The position numbers and the translations under genes are program-made. Shown in pieces: positions 10,242 through 21,279 of a stretch of 64,000 bases of DNA (position 1 is its first letter; the number at the start of each line of letters is the position of its first letter). A model generated the notes under the pieces. It searched no databases and was not told the origin of the DNA. It was given only the letters and a program-made list of their open reading frames with translations. The stretch comes from Collybia mongolica (Eukaryota > Basidiomycota > Agaricomycetes > Agaricales > Clitocybaceae): the NCBI GenBank assembly GCA_013420905.1, contig JAAXNY010000005.1, positions 1 to 64,000 on the forward strand, in the 5' to 3' direction.

Positions 10242-12907
10242 ATGCCCATGCATCACGGCAATTATCCCCTTCAATATACGTCTCTCCGCCGCTTCTGCCA
10301 GACATCGAAAGAACTTCTCGGAACCAACCATCGAGACTTCGTGAAGTTCACCCTTGAAGGTGTGCATGAGAATAGGCAACACGTCGTTGATCTCTCACTT
10401 AATGTGATGGAATTTGACGAACCTTTTGATGCAATGAGAGACTTTGACTCTCTCCTAGGGCTTTCAGATCGAATTATGGTGCATGATGCTATCACCGTGT
10501 TTCCGGTTGCAAAGCAGGAGAAGACGTTATCGACCGATATACACCTTGTATATGAATTTGAGAGTAGTAAAGTGAGTGTTTTACATGTAGTAGTTTGGCG
10601 TGCTAACCGTAATTCTCAGGGATTGTTCCGTGCTCCCGTGCATAAAATCCCCAATGCATGCTTGGCAACTTGGAACACACACAATGTAATATATGTACTC
10701 CTTCCCGAGCTTTACGCAAAAGATCGAAGCTCGTACCTAACGCAAGAGGAATACCGAATTCTCTATGAGGATGGGTTACGCCCTGCAATTGAGAATTTGT
10801 CACCGGAGACAGTGGCGGAATGGCCTGCGAAGTATGCGGATGAAATGTTTAGGGCTCGCAGGCGCAACGGACAGTTAGCGTTCACGAGTAAGATGCTCGC
10901 CCAGTGGCATGTTCGTTACCTGGGGGATCATATCCGTGCTGCGCTCACACATAAGGGAAGCACCTGGGCTACGGGACTGATATTTCTACACCAAATCCGT
11001 GGTGTAAAGCATTCGACACTCCACCGCACCGAAATAGCAGCCGCCGAGGAGGCTTTCGAACATTTCCTTCAACAAAACCGCCTCTCCTACAACTCGATTA
11101 GCAGGCATGGCACCTGGTATGTGGACGTCGGTGTCGAGCTGGGCTCACCGCGGGGTAATTGCCTAGCCTGGCGAACCGATTCGCACTGTGACATGGTACA
11201 GGAGTCGTGTGAGGTGACCGAGCGAGAAGCAAGAAGTATCACGCGTTTAGGAAGTTCAAAGTATGCGCGAGACATAGTGTCCCATCTTCCTGCTGTCTCG
11301 GGATGCCGGATCACCACTGGGAGGGCGCATGGCCCTCATGACATTCCTTACCTACAGCTATACACTACCGACAAGGCGCTCACCTATCACCCGGATCGAA
11401 GAAGTTTCGGAAAATCCATAACCGCTGAGGAACTCCTTAAGGACAAGGGTACAACGTATATTGAAAGCCTCTGTACTTTGTACAACAACGCCATCAGAAC
11501 GAGCGAGGGCCATGCCCGAATCGAACTCAGGGTGTCGATTTTTTCTGCAACAAAGGTGCTCGTTAAACTCGATGAACGTTTACTACGAACATGCCTCGTC
11601 TCAATTGACCGGTCTATTTGGTGGTAAGTACTGTAATTGGGTGATAATATAATCTATTACTTATTCTTAATAGGACACTTCGCAGCTGCAGAGCCTTAGC
11701 GCTCAAATTTCTTGTTGAGTGGCAGATGCAAGGTGTCCCAGCATTTCGAGCGAACCCGTCCGCCCTAGTTCTCACAGCGGCAGCCGCGTGGCTACTAAAT
11801 AGCCTACACTCTGCGCCCGATAAGGGACAGTCATCGCGGGAACTAATGGCCGCGGTATTACCGCACGTTGACCGTGTTGGCGCAGATCACAACATCCTTG
11901 CATACGGTACACCATTAGATGACGAAGACTACGAATCGGAAGCCTCCACGGACTCAGGCTCGGACAACGATCGTGTACCGCGTGAAAGATCCCGACGCGA
12001 TGCAACCACGTTACCAGCCTTTCCTTACGGGATCATCTTCCTTTCAAATCTTCGCATTGGAGAAGAGTACCCTGTTCCGCGTTTGACGAAAGACCCACGC
12101 CATGCGCTGAGCGATCGCGCATTTCGCTATTTCTTCAACTCCACCCCTGAGGAACTGTCGGAAATGCTCCTTCAGGCTGGGGTAGTTCTGCGCAAGCACC
12201 CCAATCGAGTGGCGAACCGGACGCGGATAACCCCATCGTACTATAATTGGGGTCAGAACCCAGATCGAAACATATTCGACCTGGCGGGAAAAGGCGCGAG
12301 CCTTCCAGTTCGCCCTCGAGACTTGGGCTCGGACAACGAGCAGGAGGAAAGCGCGGGAACTAGCCATGATTCGGATGGCGATGATAACACCAACATCGAC
12401 AAATTCATCACTAAATTGTGGTACCAATTCCTTATCGACATCATGGAAGTCGGCCCAAACAAGAGAAGGGCTCACATGCCTGCATATATAAAGCTCAACC
12501 AGCTTGAACGCAAGATGGTTAACGAGGAGACGTACCGCAATAGGAATCTAGAAGAACTTTTCACTGAGTTTCAATGGCGACTGGCGGACGACAAAGCGTG
12601 GAAGGTGAATTTCGACAAGCTCTTCCCCGTGAAGGGCCATACTCGAGCGGGAGCGATCCAGAACTACCGGAGAGCAAAGTATTACCCCAGATGGGAGGAC
12701 TTTAAGGCGAGGGCGAACCATCAATCTTACACCATGGTCCGCAAGGAGCTTTGGAAACGCTTTCGTAAACTCTACTGGATGCCCAAGGCCGAAGAAGACC
12801 GGATCTGGTGGACGAAATACGATTCTCAGATGCAGCACTCCAAGGGCGACCATGTCAATACACCCGCCCCGCGCATTCTAGTTTACAGCCCCTGGCCTGC
12901 ACTGTAG
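10242..12907 (+). CDS. Large conserved fungal protein of unknown function, 871 aa
   Basis: Two exons, 10242-11623 and 11674-12907, flank a 50-nt GTAAGT...TAATAG intron that keeps the frame. The frame is intact from an ATG behind a good TATA box to TAG. The N-terminal half is ordinary globular-looking sequence with segments such as GTWYVDVGVELGSPRGNC, GSSKYARDIVSHLPAVSGC and LQLYTTDKALTYHP. The C-terminal half has two acidic low-complexity stretches (about residues 525-545 and 660-690) and a basic, Trp/Tyr-rich end. I recall similar uncharacterised Agaricomycete proteins but no function. I see no signal peptide, membrane segment or catalytic motif. It is flanked on both sides by repeat blocks and is the only gene between the two oppositely oriented SNF2 units. 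Confidence 0.85.
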
Positions 12908-13039
12908 GTACTTCTTGTATTCGTATTAGCATCCGCTTTTTCTACGCATTAATATGTTTTGAATATACTATGACACCTCGTTTTGCTCGATTGCAAGATC
13001 TGCAATAAGACGAACCGGCACAAAGTACAATGATAATAG

Positions 13040-14272
13040 CATGGTACAGGACGAATCGAAGGAATACATGCGCAGGAGGAATCCCCGTACGCTGCCTCTG
13101 CTCGAAAATAAAGGGAGAAAAGCAGGAGGAAACTCCGTACGTTGGGTATTGGCTGGAGTGGGATTGGGGACTGAAAGGTTCCTATTCCAAAGGGGAGTGA
13201 GCCCTCGACGGCTCAATGTTCCAAGTCTGATATACTGGTTGATATACGTGGCTTTTCGGCGGGGGTCAGATGTCAGCCATGGAGGGGCGGAAACATGTTG
13301 TTCGACGAACCTCGCGTATACGTGCCTAAAGAAACGAGTTAGCATTGGTCCGAGGATGCGTTGATGGGGCTGAGGATCAACGAACCTCGTTGTGCCTTCA
13401 GGTCAAATGAGTACGTCGGTACTCAAGCCGTTTTCGCGGGTGGTCAGGCGGTTGTTGCGTCGTAGGTGCGCGGTTGGGATTGTATATAGAACCTACGTGA
13501 TAGAGTGGGTCAGCATGAGCGAGACGATGCTCAGTTAATGAACCTTGTCATATGGTGTGAGTATGTCTCTCTTTACAGGCGAAATTGAGTTTTTGAGTAG
13601 GCGCAGGAGTTTGTGTGGGCTGGAGTGGGCCCCGATGCACGAGAACGGCGAGGTTCGACGAACCTCGGGTGTCGAGTTTGGATGGAGGAATCAGGCGACA
13701 AGAGATACAGGCGCAGGAGCAGACCCCGTACGCTGTAGTAGTCCGAGATGTATAAGGCAGACGCAGGGGCAGACCCCGTACGTTGTGTAGTGGTGGGAGC
13801 GGAACAGGTTGCGGAACAAGTGACGAGTCCGATAATTGAACCGATAGACCGCCGGTGTTCCAGACTCGGTGATCTCGGCGATAAGTTGTCACCTGACTGT
13901 TGAATTGTTCTTTGGGCGCGTTTTCGTCACTTCTTCCTTTCCACCCCATCCCCACCGACCTTTCACCACACCACGACGACCTCAACAACGATCCACTTGG
14001 TGTTGCGGGGCCTGCTCCCAATACCATCTTCTCTCTTCGTTCTACAGTAGAGTTGCGGGGTTTGCTCCTGACACTACTCCTTCCTCCTCGACGCCTCACC
14101 TGTGCTTGCGGCCCTCTGAACTCGGTCATACTCGCGTAACTTTTCAAGGGTTACCTAGAGCTCTTCCCTTGGACTGCCCCTGAGGATTCTCGGTCGTTCA
14201 TAGAAAAGGTTTCGGGTCAGTTGGAGCTCCGTACGTCCGTGACGATTATCCTATCGTGCATAGCTAACAGTC
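13040..14272 (+). repeat. Subtelomeric blocks B and A, copy 2
   Basis: 13040-13460 is B-like and 13465-14272 is block A, inverted relative to 1572-2385. The composite repeats in the same orientation at about 16320-17755. A perfect palindrome is at 13650-13666, half palindromes are near 13291 and 13369, and GCAGGAGCAGACCCCGTACG-type motifs are near 13068, 13119, 13713 and 13755. The frames on both strands are repeat shadows. Confidence 0.85.
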
Positions 14273-14309
14273 TCCCTCAGGTTTCCATTTATTTTTGCTT
14301 GGCTTCCCT

Positions 14310-14630
14310 TCGTACATCTCTTGCATGCGCATACGGCTTCGATAAATACACTTGAACAAATGTCTAGCCTAACGACTTCTCCAGATACATCTGGTCACCT
14401 TACCAGTGAGTGTCCTGCTTGCGTTCCTAAATCCCCGTCAGTTTTGTCTTATGATATGCTTCCTAGTTATTGGAGTATCATACGAATTCCATTCTTAAGC
14501 TCCACGGGCCGTTTCCTCAACTCTACGTAAGTTTCTTTTACTTTCCTTCTTATGGATATCTGATTATTTCCTTCTAGTTGGTCTCGAAATGCTCCATATG
14601 TTCCTGAAGCATGAATAACCAAGAGTCTCG
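14310..14630 (+). pseudogene. Frameshifted copy of the conserved exon at 8801-9083
   Basis: The reading HAHTASINTLEQMSSLT matches the minus-strand exon at 8801-9083 with one substitution. Near 14480 a base is missing compared with the other copy, so the last part reads in another frame. The donor and the 3' flanking intron are still recognisable. It sits just upstream of the gutted SNF2 copy, exactly as in the intact locus. Confidence 0.55.
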
Positions 14631-14949
14631 AATGAGGTATACTGCATCCGCCGCTAGTCTAATTTTGCCTTCTGAAACATGGATCCAGGTGTTAATGCCG
14701 CCTCCTTAAACGTCATATTTGTCTGGTGGAGTTTTTTGGGGGGCTTGAGTTTTCTCTTGGCTGCATTCCGTTATAGTGTAACTGATATTTTTCATGTAAA
14801 CTCTTTCGGACTATATACAGTATTATTACGATCTCTTTTCTGTATAAAAAGGTGAGGGGTGAAAGGATATTCGTCATTCACCTCGTAGTATTTGGACCTC
14901 CAGACTTGCCCCTCCGACCTCCACACCGCTCACTCATTTTGCTCAAAAT

Positions 14950-15480
14950 ATGCCTAGCCATATAGTTCACGGCACACTCACCCAGCTGAACGTCATGCAC
15001 GACGGCGCGCCCTGGGGATACCCTCGCTGGCAGCGTAATACTGATGTGAAGCATGGGCTGTTTCCGGATGACGATTCCCTCCTTCCCGAGGGTTGGACAC
15101 GAGAAACCGATCTCGCTGTTGCCACGGTAATTATTTCTCTTGTGAGTCCTACGGCCGGTATTCGATGTGCTAAGCTCCTTCGTAGGACCAGCCCTAGGGC
15201 ACTCAGGAAGAACACCAGGTTATCGGCAGAGCGCTCCGACAACCCCAACCCCAACCCCAGGAAGAGACCGTCGTTACCTGCACCCTCTTTGCGGCTGATA
15301 CACCAGACATGGTTTTGTCTTCTCTAGTACATGAGAAGAAATCCTCGATGGACGCTTTTCTCGATAAAGAAAAGGGCAAAGGTGTGTCATATCACTCGAC
15401 TCCTCTTGTTCGATTTTGACAAGTCGTTCAGAGATGTATGGCCTGCTCTCGGGAAAGTCTTAAGTGGATCCTGAGGATGT
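14950..15480 (+). pseudogene. Internally deleted copy of the SNF2-family ATPase gene
   Basis: It starts with the same ATG as the intact gene and reads MPSHIVHGTLTQLNVMHDG to TRET. At about 15109 it then jumps straight to the motif V region (VATVIISLVSP), a deletion equal to roughly 8277 to 5354 of the intact gene. The motif VI exon follows with an in-frame TAG where the intact gene has TGG. After 15480 a second deletion removes the whole charged tail and joins to 3' flanking sequence (from about 15505). The ATP-binding site, DEAH box and most of both lobes are missing. It keeps the promoter and both flanks, so it is a gutted derivative of the whole unit. Confidence 0.88.
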
Positions 15481-15499
15481 TCTGGCAAGCCGATTTGGC

Positions 15500-16190
15500 C
15501 GCCGCCGCAGTAATATGATATCAATTCCATTGTTACAAGTTTACTAGTCTACCCATGTACTCAAACACAACTATGGCTTTTTGTTTCGCAACCTGTTCTA
15601 TCTCAGGCCAGATTTCTGGAGTTTAGGGTCATGCCAGGTAGCGCGCGGTCATAGGTATCATCAAACGGGATCGAGCATTCTATTAAAGTGAGTCAGTACA
15701 AGCTAGAGACACAGGGAGGTTCGACGAACCTCGCACGTATGTACGCGGTCAATCAAGCCGTTTACGACGGTGATCAGGTATTTGGACATCTGAGTTATCT
15801 GGACATCTGAGTTGAAGGAATGCAGGCGCAGGAGAAACCGCCGTACGCGGCCTCCATTCGAAATGGGGAAGTGAAACGCAGGAGGAAACTCCGTACGTTG
15901 CGCATTGGCTGGAGTGGGATCGCGGAGTGGGTAGTTTTCTATTCCAGGAGGGAGCCAAGGCCTTGTAAATTGGATTCTTTGAATATTTGGGATGTGGGAG
16001 GCGACGAGTTGATCCTTGCGCAGTAGACTTGAGAGAGTGCCGGTGGGGAGCAGACCCCGTTACACGAGAAAGGTGAGGTTCGAGGAACCTCGGGTATACA
16101 GGACTCCACGAGTGGAACCGGGTCAGTACTGAGATGGCGATGATCTCACAGGCAGAGGCACTGACCGTATAACATGGTTTGGCCCTCAAA
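15500..16190 (+). repeat. Subtelomeric block B, copy 3
   Basis: It matches 2660-3300 inverted and carries palindromes at 15716-15732 (perfect) and 16075-16091 (variant), plus motif copies near 15827 and 15878. Confidence 0.75.
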
Positions 16191-16899
16191 TCGGTGAGTA
16201 CGCTACGTCGTCAAGTGGCTTTTCGGCGAAGATCAGATGCCAGCCATGTGTAAACGCTCGGGGAAGTCGAGGTTCGACGAACCTTGCCTGCTAAGAACAA
16301 TGATTCGTATGTTTGAGGCTAAGGACTACAAGCGCAGGAGAAATACCCGCGCGCTGCGCCTGCTCGAATAAAGAAGAGAAACGCAGGAGGAAACTCCGTA
16401 CGTTGGGTATCGGCTGGAGTGAGATTGGGGACTGAGGGGGTTTTCCATTCTAAAAGAGGGAGCCCTGCGCTCGACGGCTTAACATTCCAAGCCTTAGATA
16501 CTGGTTTCTTTGAATATTTGGGATGTGGAAGATGGCGAATCGAACCCTGCGCAGTAGATTCTAAGAGTACCGGCGGGGATCAGATGCCGTAGAAACGAGA
16601 AAGGCGAGGTTCGAGGAACCTCGGGTATACAGGACTCTACGAGAGAATTGCATCAGTACTGAGGTGGCGATGATTTCACGGACGGAGGTACTGACCGTAC
16701 AACTTTGTTTGGCCCTCAAATCGGGTGAGAGTACGCTACGCCGTCAAGTGGTATTTTTAGGCGGAGGTCAGATGTCAGCCATGGAGGGCGGAAACATGAT
16801 GTTCGACGAACCTCGCGTATACGCGCCCAAAGAAACGAGTTAGGATTGGTCCGAGGATGCGTTGGTGAGGTTGAGGTTGAGGATCAACGAACCTCGTTG
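16190..16899 (+). repeat. Subtelomeric block B, copy 4, in tandem with copy 3
   Basis: It repeats the sequence of 15840-16190 and also matches 13040-13460. Palindromes are at 16269-16285 and 16606-16622, with half sites near 16800 and 16880. Motif copies are near 16330 and 16381. No gene is seen. Confidence 0.75.
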
Positions 16900-17755
16900 T
16901 GCATTCAGGTCAAACGAGTACTTCGGCACTCAAGCCGTTTTCGCGGGTGGTCAGGCGGTTGTTGCGTCGTAGGTGCGCGGGAGGGATTGTATATAGAATC
17001 TACGCGAAAGAATTGGTCAAAGTGAGCGGGAAGACGCTCTTTTGACGAACTTTGTCCATCTGAGGTACGTTCCTTTTGACAGGTCACGTTGAGGTTTTGA
17101 GTAGGCGCAGGAGTTTGTGTGGGCTAGAGTGGGTCCCGATGCACGAGAACGGCGAGGTTCGACGAACCTCGGGTGTCGAGAATGTTCGGTTTAGGATGGA
17201 GGAATCGGGCGAGAAGAGATACGGGCGCAGGAGCAGACTCCGTACGCTGTAGTAATCCGAGGGGTGTAAGACAGACGCAGGAGCAGACCCCGTACGTTGT
17301 GCAGTGGTGGGAGCGAAACAGGTTGCGGAACAAGTGACGAGTCCGATAACCGAACGGATGGATCGCCGGTGTTCCAGACTCGGTGATCTCGGTGATAAGT
17401 TATCACCTGACTTTAGATTTTTTGGCGCGCTCGTCACTTCTTCCTTTCCACCCCCATCCCCACCAACCTTTCACCACACCACAACGGCTTCATCAACGAT
17501 CCACTTGGTGTTGCGGGGCCTGCTCCCAATACCACCTTCTTTCATCGTTCTATAGTAGAGTTACGGGGTTTGCTCCTGACACTACTCCTTCTTTCTCGAC
17601 GCCTCACCTGTGCTTGCGGCCCTCTGAACTCGGTCGTACTTGCGTTACTTTTAAAGAGTTACCTAGCGTCCTTCCGTTGGACTGTCCCTGGGCTCAGTTG
17701 GAGCTCCGTGCGTCCGCGACAATGGTCCTGTCCTGCATCGCTAACAGTCTCTGTC
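16900..17755 (+). repeat. Subtelomeric block A, copy 3
   Basis: It is a diverged direct copy of 13465-14272 with a perfect palindrome at 17154-17170 and motif copies near 17227 and 17277. It ends in the same CAGTCTCTGTCAGGTTTCCA sequence as copy 2, after which the flanks differ completely. Confidence 0.8.
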
Positions 17756-18628
17756 AGGTTTCCATTCCTTGACTGCTCTTCCTCCCGGTGGTCAGCGTCC
17801 CCCTGCCGCTCCAACTTCCCTCATTGGGTCTCGCAGAGCGCTTTACTTTGCAATTGCTACTCCCACGTCTGTCTGTAAGTCGTCTTATTCTTCTCGTAAC
17901 GTGTCTAAGCTATATTGTTCTCAGCCAACCTACTACACCTTTTAATGATAATCCACAAGGTTTTAGGATCGTTCTTAATCGCGAAACCCCACATCCGTTC
18001 CCGCCCCACGTGCTATCTGCTTACATCCCCTCACCAGTCTCATGATAGCCATTCGGTCACCATCGCTGTAAAACAAAAATAAATTGTCATTCCCATTTAG
18101 AAACTCTAGTAAACAATATTACAACTTCGTCTCGATAATACAGATATATGGCGTTGTATCTTTCCGAGAGTCATCGCACCCCTGTCAACATCGTGGCTAG
18201 TGATGCCTAGCAGATGAGTTGACAATAACGAGATTCCAGTTTATGAATTCCGAAGCATGCAGCGCACAGCACTGACGAACAGGAACCCTCGTGGCAGATG
18301 GTGTGCATGCGATATATCGAATATTCCGCGGAGAGATATACTGCGGGTATTGGGGATGTCATATCTCACACGAAGATTTGGCGGCTTGATCTAAAAGAAG
18401 GCCCATTTCTTCAGCATGTAGCTCACTTGAAGATATCTGATTGTTAAGGCGACTACTCCGTCTTTTTTAACCCTAACCACCATATTACAGTGAGTCCCTA
18501 ACTTTTCGAATAGCTTCTGTGTTTCATTTCGCACACGACGCAGTACCTGCTAACAAACTTTATAATTCACTTCAAGCGCTCTTATAACTTAGTCAACCTC
18601 ACTCTCTTGAACTACCACCACCACTTCC
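17756..18628 (+). other. Spacer after block A copy 3
   Basis: It holds possible exon-like frames (17790-17873, and 17924-18045 after an intron-like GTAAGTCG...TTCTCAG), but I cannot settle a frame or start. A lone TAACCCTAACC occurs near 18468. Otherwise the sequence shows nothing recognisable until TATA-like TTATAA sequences near 18560 and 18582, before the next gene. Confidence 0.4.
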
Positions 18629-19258
18629 ATGCCCATCATCTCGCGCGGTATAACATGGGTTTCGTCTCTCCGTCTGGCCCTCCCGCCGGCGTTCCTAGGT
18701 GTTTTTTCTCGGGAAAGGATTCACAAGGTACGCTTCTCTTCATATCGAGCATGGCGTAACTCATTCCCTTTGAGATTCTTATGGAGTCCGTTCGCCGAGC
18801 AGGCCTTCCAGCATCGCAATTGGTTCAGCGTTTCTTCGAGGATGAGGCGTCGGTAAGTTTTATTTCTTCGCTTCTTGCTTCGGCCTTATAGTACATAGGA
18901 TCCTCACTGGCGCGAGGACACTATGTGCCCGGTGAGTTGACTTGATTTTCCTACCCCCTCCTCGTCTAAGTCCTTCAAGATCTGTCTCGAGGATCCAGCC
19001 TCTCGCGAACCACATCTCCTGACTTGTACGTGCCGTCGCTTATGGTACTGCCAGGTAAGTCGATTCCCGTTCGCAGACAGCTAACTTATGCAACTTAAAA
19101 ACAGAAATGCGTCTTCAACCTGCCGACCATGGGCGAGAACGACGATAGAATGTCCTGTAAGTCTTTCATTCTGATTGTTTTTGTAGTCTAATTTCGGGGT
19201 AGGCCCTATTTGCGCCCGTCCCGCTCTTGCTGTTCATTTTGGTTGGCTGGCCGATTGA
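18629..19258 (+). CDS. Small RING-type zinc-finger protein, six short exons, 130 aa
   Basis: Exons 18629-18727, 18775-18852, 18899-18931, 18980-19054, 19105-19156 and 19203-19258 are joined by GT-AG introns of 46-50 nt and keep one frame of 131 codons including TGA. The product runs from MPIISRGITW through ESVRRAGLPASQLVQRFFED into a cysteine-rich end. There CPIC, LTCTC, WYCQKC and a second CPIC form a C-x2-C-x13-C-x-C-x5-C-x2-C-x15-C-x2-C pattern, consistent with a RING-like fold. RING domains usually recruit ubiquitin-conjugating enzymes; that role is inferred. No single exon is long enough to be seen as an open reading frame. The first exon and start are the least certain part; an internal ATG in exon 2 is an alternative. 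Confidence 0.7.
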
Positions 19259-20377
19259 GCCGCCATTGTCCTATTCTATGTAATTACTCTACCTACCTTC
19301 CATTTGTATATAATCTTGTAGTCTAGTATTCTTTGATAGTGTTTCTTGGCGACTAATAGATACTTCTAATATTTAATTGCATCGCGCTAATACCTGCATC
19401 TTTATTCAGTTCGACCTTGGTTCTTCATCAACCAACCAGAATAATCACAAGAACAAGAATGAGTACTGCTCCCGGCTGTGCGATAAAAAGGTGAGTCTTA
19501 TGAGCATTGTCGAACTGAAGTCCTGCAATTTGCAGTTACCAAATGAGCAGAACGCGAGGTTCCACGAACCTCGCTTTCATCCTTGGTGTTATCGCATGGG
19601 AGGTATGCATATTGCGCAAAGCTCGACGAGTCTCATCTCCGGTCATTGAATAAGGTCCGCAAATGTCCTGAGGCACGACCGAACCAACATAACTGAACCA
19701 GCCACCCCTAGTCGCAGCACATCAGGTGAGTAAATGTGAGGCTCGACGAACCTCGCCTATCTCACGCGAGGTATTGAGTTAGTGTAAAAACTCCCGGTCC
19801 TACTGGCGAGGATATCCCATGTACGAACAGCTGATCAAAGATTGCACCCGGGTTCAAATAATGTGAGTAGGTTATCAAACGGGATTGGCCACTCGTTATC
19901 GAGTTCCAGGTGTGCCATTCTCGAGGCTCATCAAACCTCATTCCACCCTTCGGTGATCTTGCTATTATTCTAGTTAGTTATCTCATCATTACTTAGGGCT
20001 ATCGGTGTACTCGAGTTCTTCTGACCTCAGATAGAATTGTCAAGGTGGTGTCTATCACCTAGAATTGCATTCCACAAAGTAAGTTGATTTCGAGGATCAC
20101 CGAGCTCTGCCCGCGCCACACTTTGTCGTCTAATTAGTTTCTTAGTTGTTACTGCTGTATTCTTCATGGCTTCGCATTGGACCGTCAGACGGTCAGTTCT
20201 AACCAAACCAACCAAACCAAACACATCATCCCCGGTTTTCTCGCGTTCGAAGCGAGGCTCATAGAGTCTCGTCTCATAGTCTCTCTCATCACCCAGCAAA
20301 CACCAGTGAACAAAATGTGAGGTTCGTGGAACCTCGCATCTATTGGAGCATTTGGAAGTGTTGTTACTCGGAAACGC
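19259..20377. other. Spacer with palindrome copies
   Basis: No gene is supported. Palindrome variants are at 19556-19572, 19738-19754 and 20319-20335, with decayed forms near 19925 and 20252. Confidence 0.6.
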
Positions 20378-20898
20378 GAGGTTCGACGAACCTCACACAC
20401 CAGAATTGTTATCAAGAAATTGCATTTGGTGGGCTCTGATTGATGGTCAATAGTAGTAATAAAATAGAGCGAGCCGAGGCTTACAATGCCAAACTTCTTA
20501 GACTCTTCATTTTTATCCTCATCAGCCTATTGAGGCATTTGGGAACATGGACTCAAGGATGTGAGGTTCGTCGAACCTCATGTGCTAGTATGTTTGTTCA
20601 AGAGAGTAGGCATGATAGACTCAGAAGTAAATGTGAGGTTCGACGAACCTCACACACCAGAATTGTTGTTGTTATCAAGAAAATTCATTTGGTGGGCTCT
20701 GATTGATGGTCAATAGTAGTGATAAAATAGAGCGAGCTGAGGCTTGCAATGCCAAACCTCTTAGACTCTTCACTTTTATCCTCATCAGCCTATTGTGGCA
20801 TTAGGGAACATGGACTCAAGGATGCGAGGTTCGTCGAACCTCATGTGCTAGTATGTTTATTCAAGAAAGTAGACATGATAGACTCAGAAGTACAATGG
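20378..20898. repeat. Two tandem ~257-bp units, each with two palindromes
   Basis: 20378-20634 and 20635-20898 are nearly the same sequence. Each begins with the palindrome in its A-centred form and carries a second, T-centred palindrome about 185 bp later. The unit is AT-rich and has no credible reading frame. Confidence 0.85.
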
Positions 20899-20944
20899 TA
20901 GTAGTAGTAAATTTGAATGAACTGTACCTATGATGGAAAGGAAT

Positions 20945-21235
20945 TCCATCTGTCTCTCAATCCTACTCCCAATCCCTGCTCATCTCTGCTCATCCCTGCT
21001 CCCAATCCCTGCCCATCCCTACTCCCAATCCCTGCCCATCCCTGCTCATCCCTGCTCCCAATCCCTGCCCATCCCTGCCCATCCCTGCTCCCAATCCCTG
21101 CCCATCCCTGCTCATCCCTGCTCCCAATCCCTGCTCATCCCTGCTCATCCCTGCTCCCAATCCCCGCCCATCCCTGCTCATCCCTGCTCCCAATCCCTGC
21201 CCATCCCTACTCCCAATCCCTGCTCATCCCTGTAA
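20945..21235. repeat. Minisatellite of ATCCCTGCTC / ATCCCTGCTCCCA units
   Basis: Alternating 10- and 13-base units with small substitutions fill this stretch. The open frames across it on both strands are a by-product of the repeat. It abuts the first unit of the ribozyme/telomere-repeat array. Confidence 0.92.
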
Positions 21236-21279
21236 TTTAAATCCCTGTTCAATCCCTGTCCAATAAAAAATAGCCCCAT

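Larger units (their letters stand above)
2181..20842. repeat. Dispersed 17-bp palindrome GAGGTTCG(A/T)CGAACCTC
   Basis: Perfect or one-base-variant copies start at 2181, 3065, 13650, 15716, 17154, 20378, 20563, 20635 and 20826. Close variants start at 2509, 2699, 9606, 16075, 16269, 16606, 19556, 19738 and 20319. Each has an 8-base arm, one central base and the complementary arm, so either strand can form a hairpin and either can be read the same way. They lie outside the confident exons and stop at the border of the ribozyme array. Confidence 0.9.

Noticed and set aside
18468..18478. TAACCCTAACC as an interstitial telomere
   Set aside because: It is less than two units, with no element junction on either side, and could be chance.
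20917..21240. Pro/Ile/Ser-rich frames on both strands
   Set aside because: They arise from the minisatellite unit, which has no stops in several frames.
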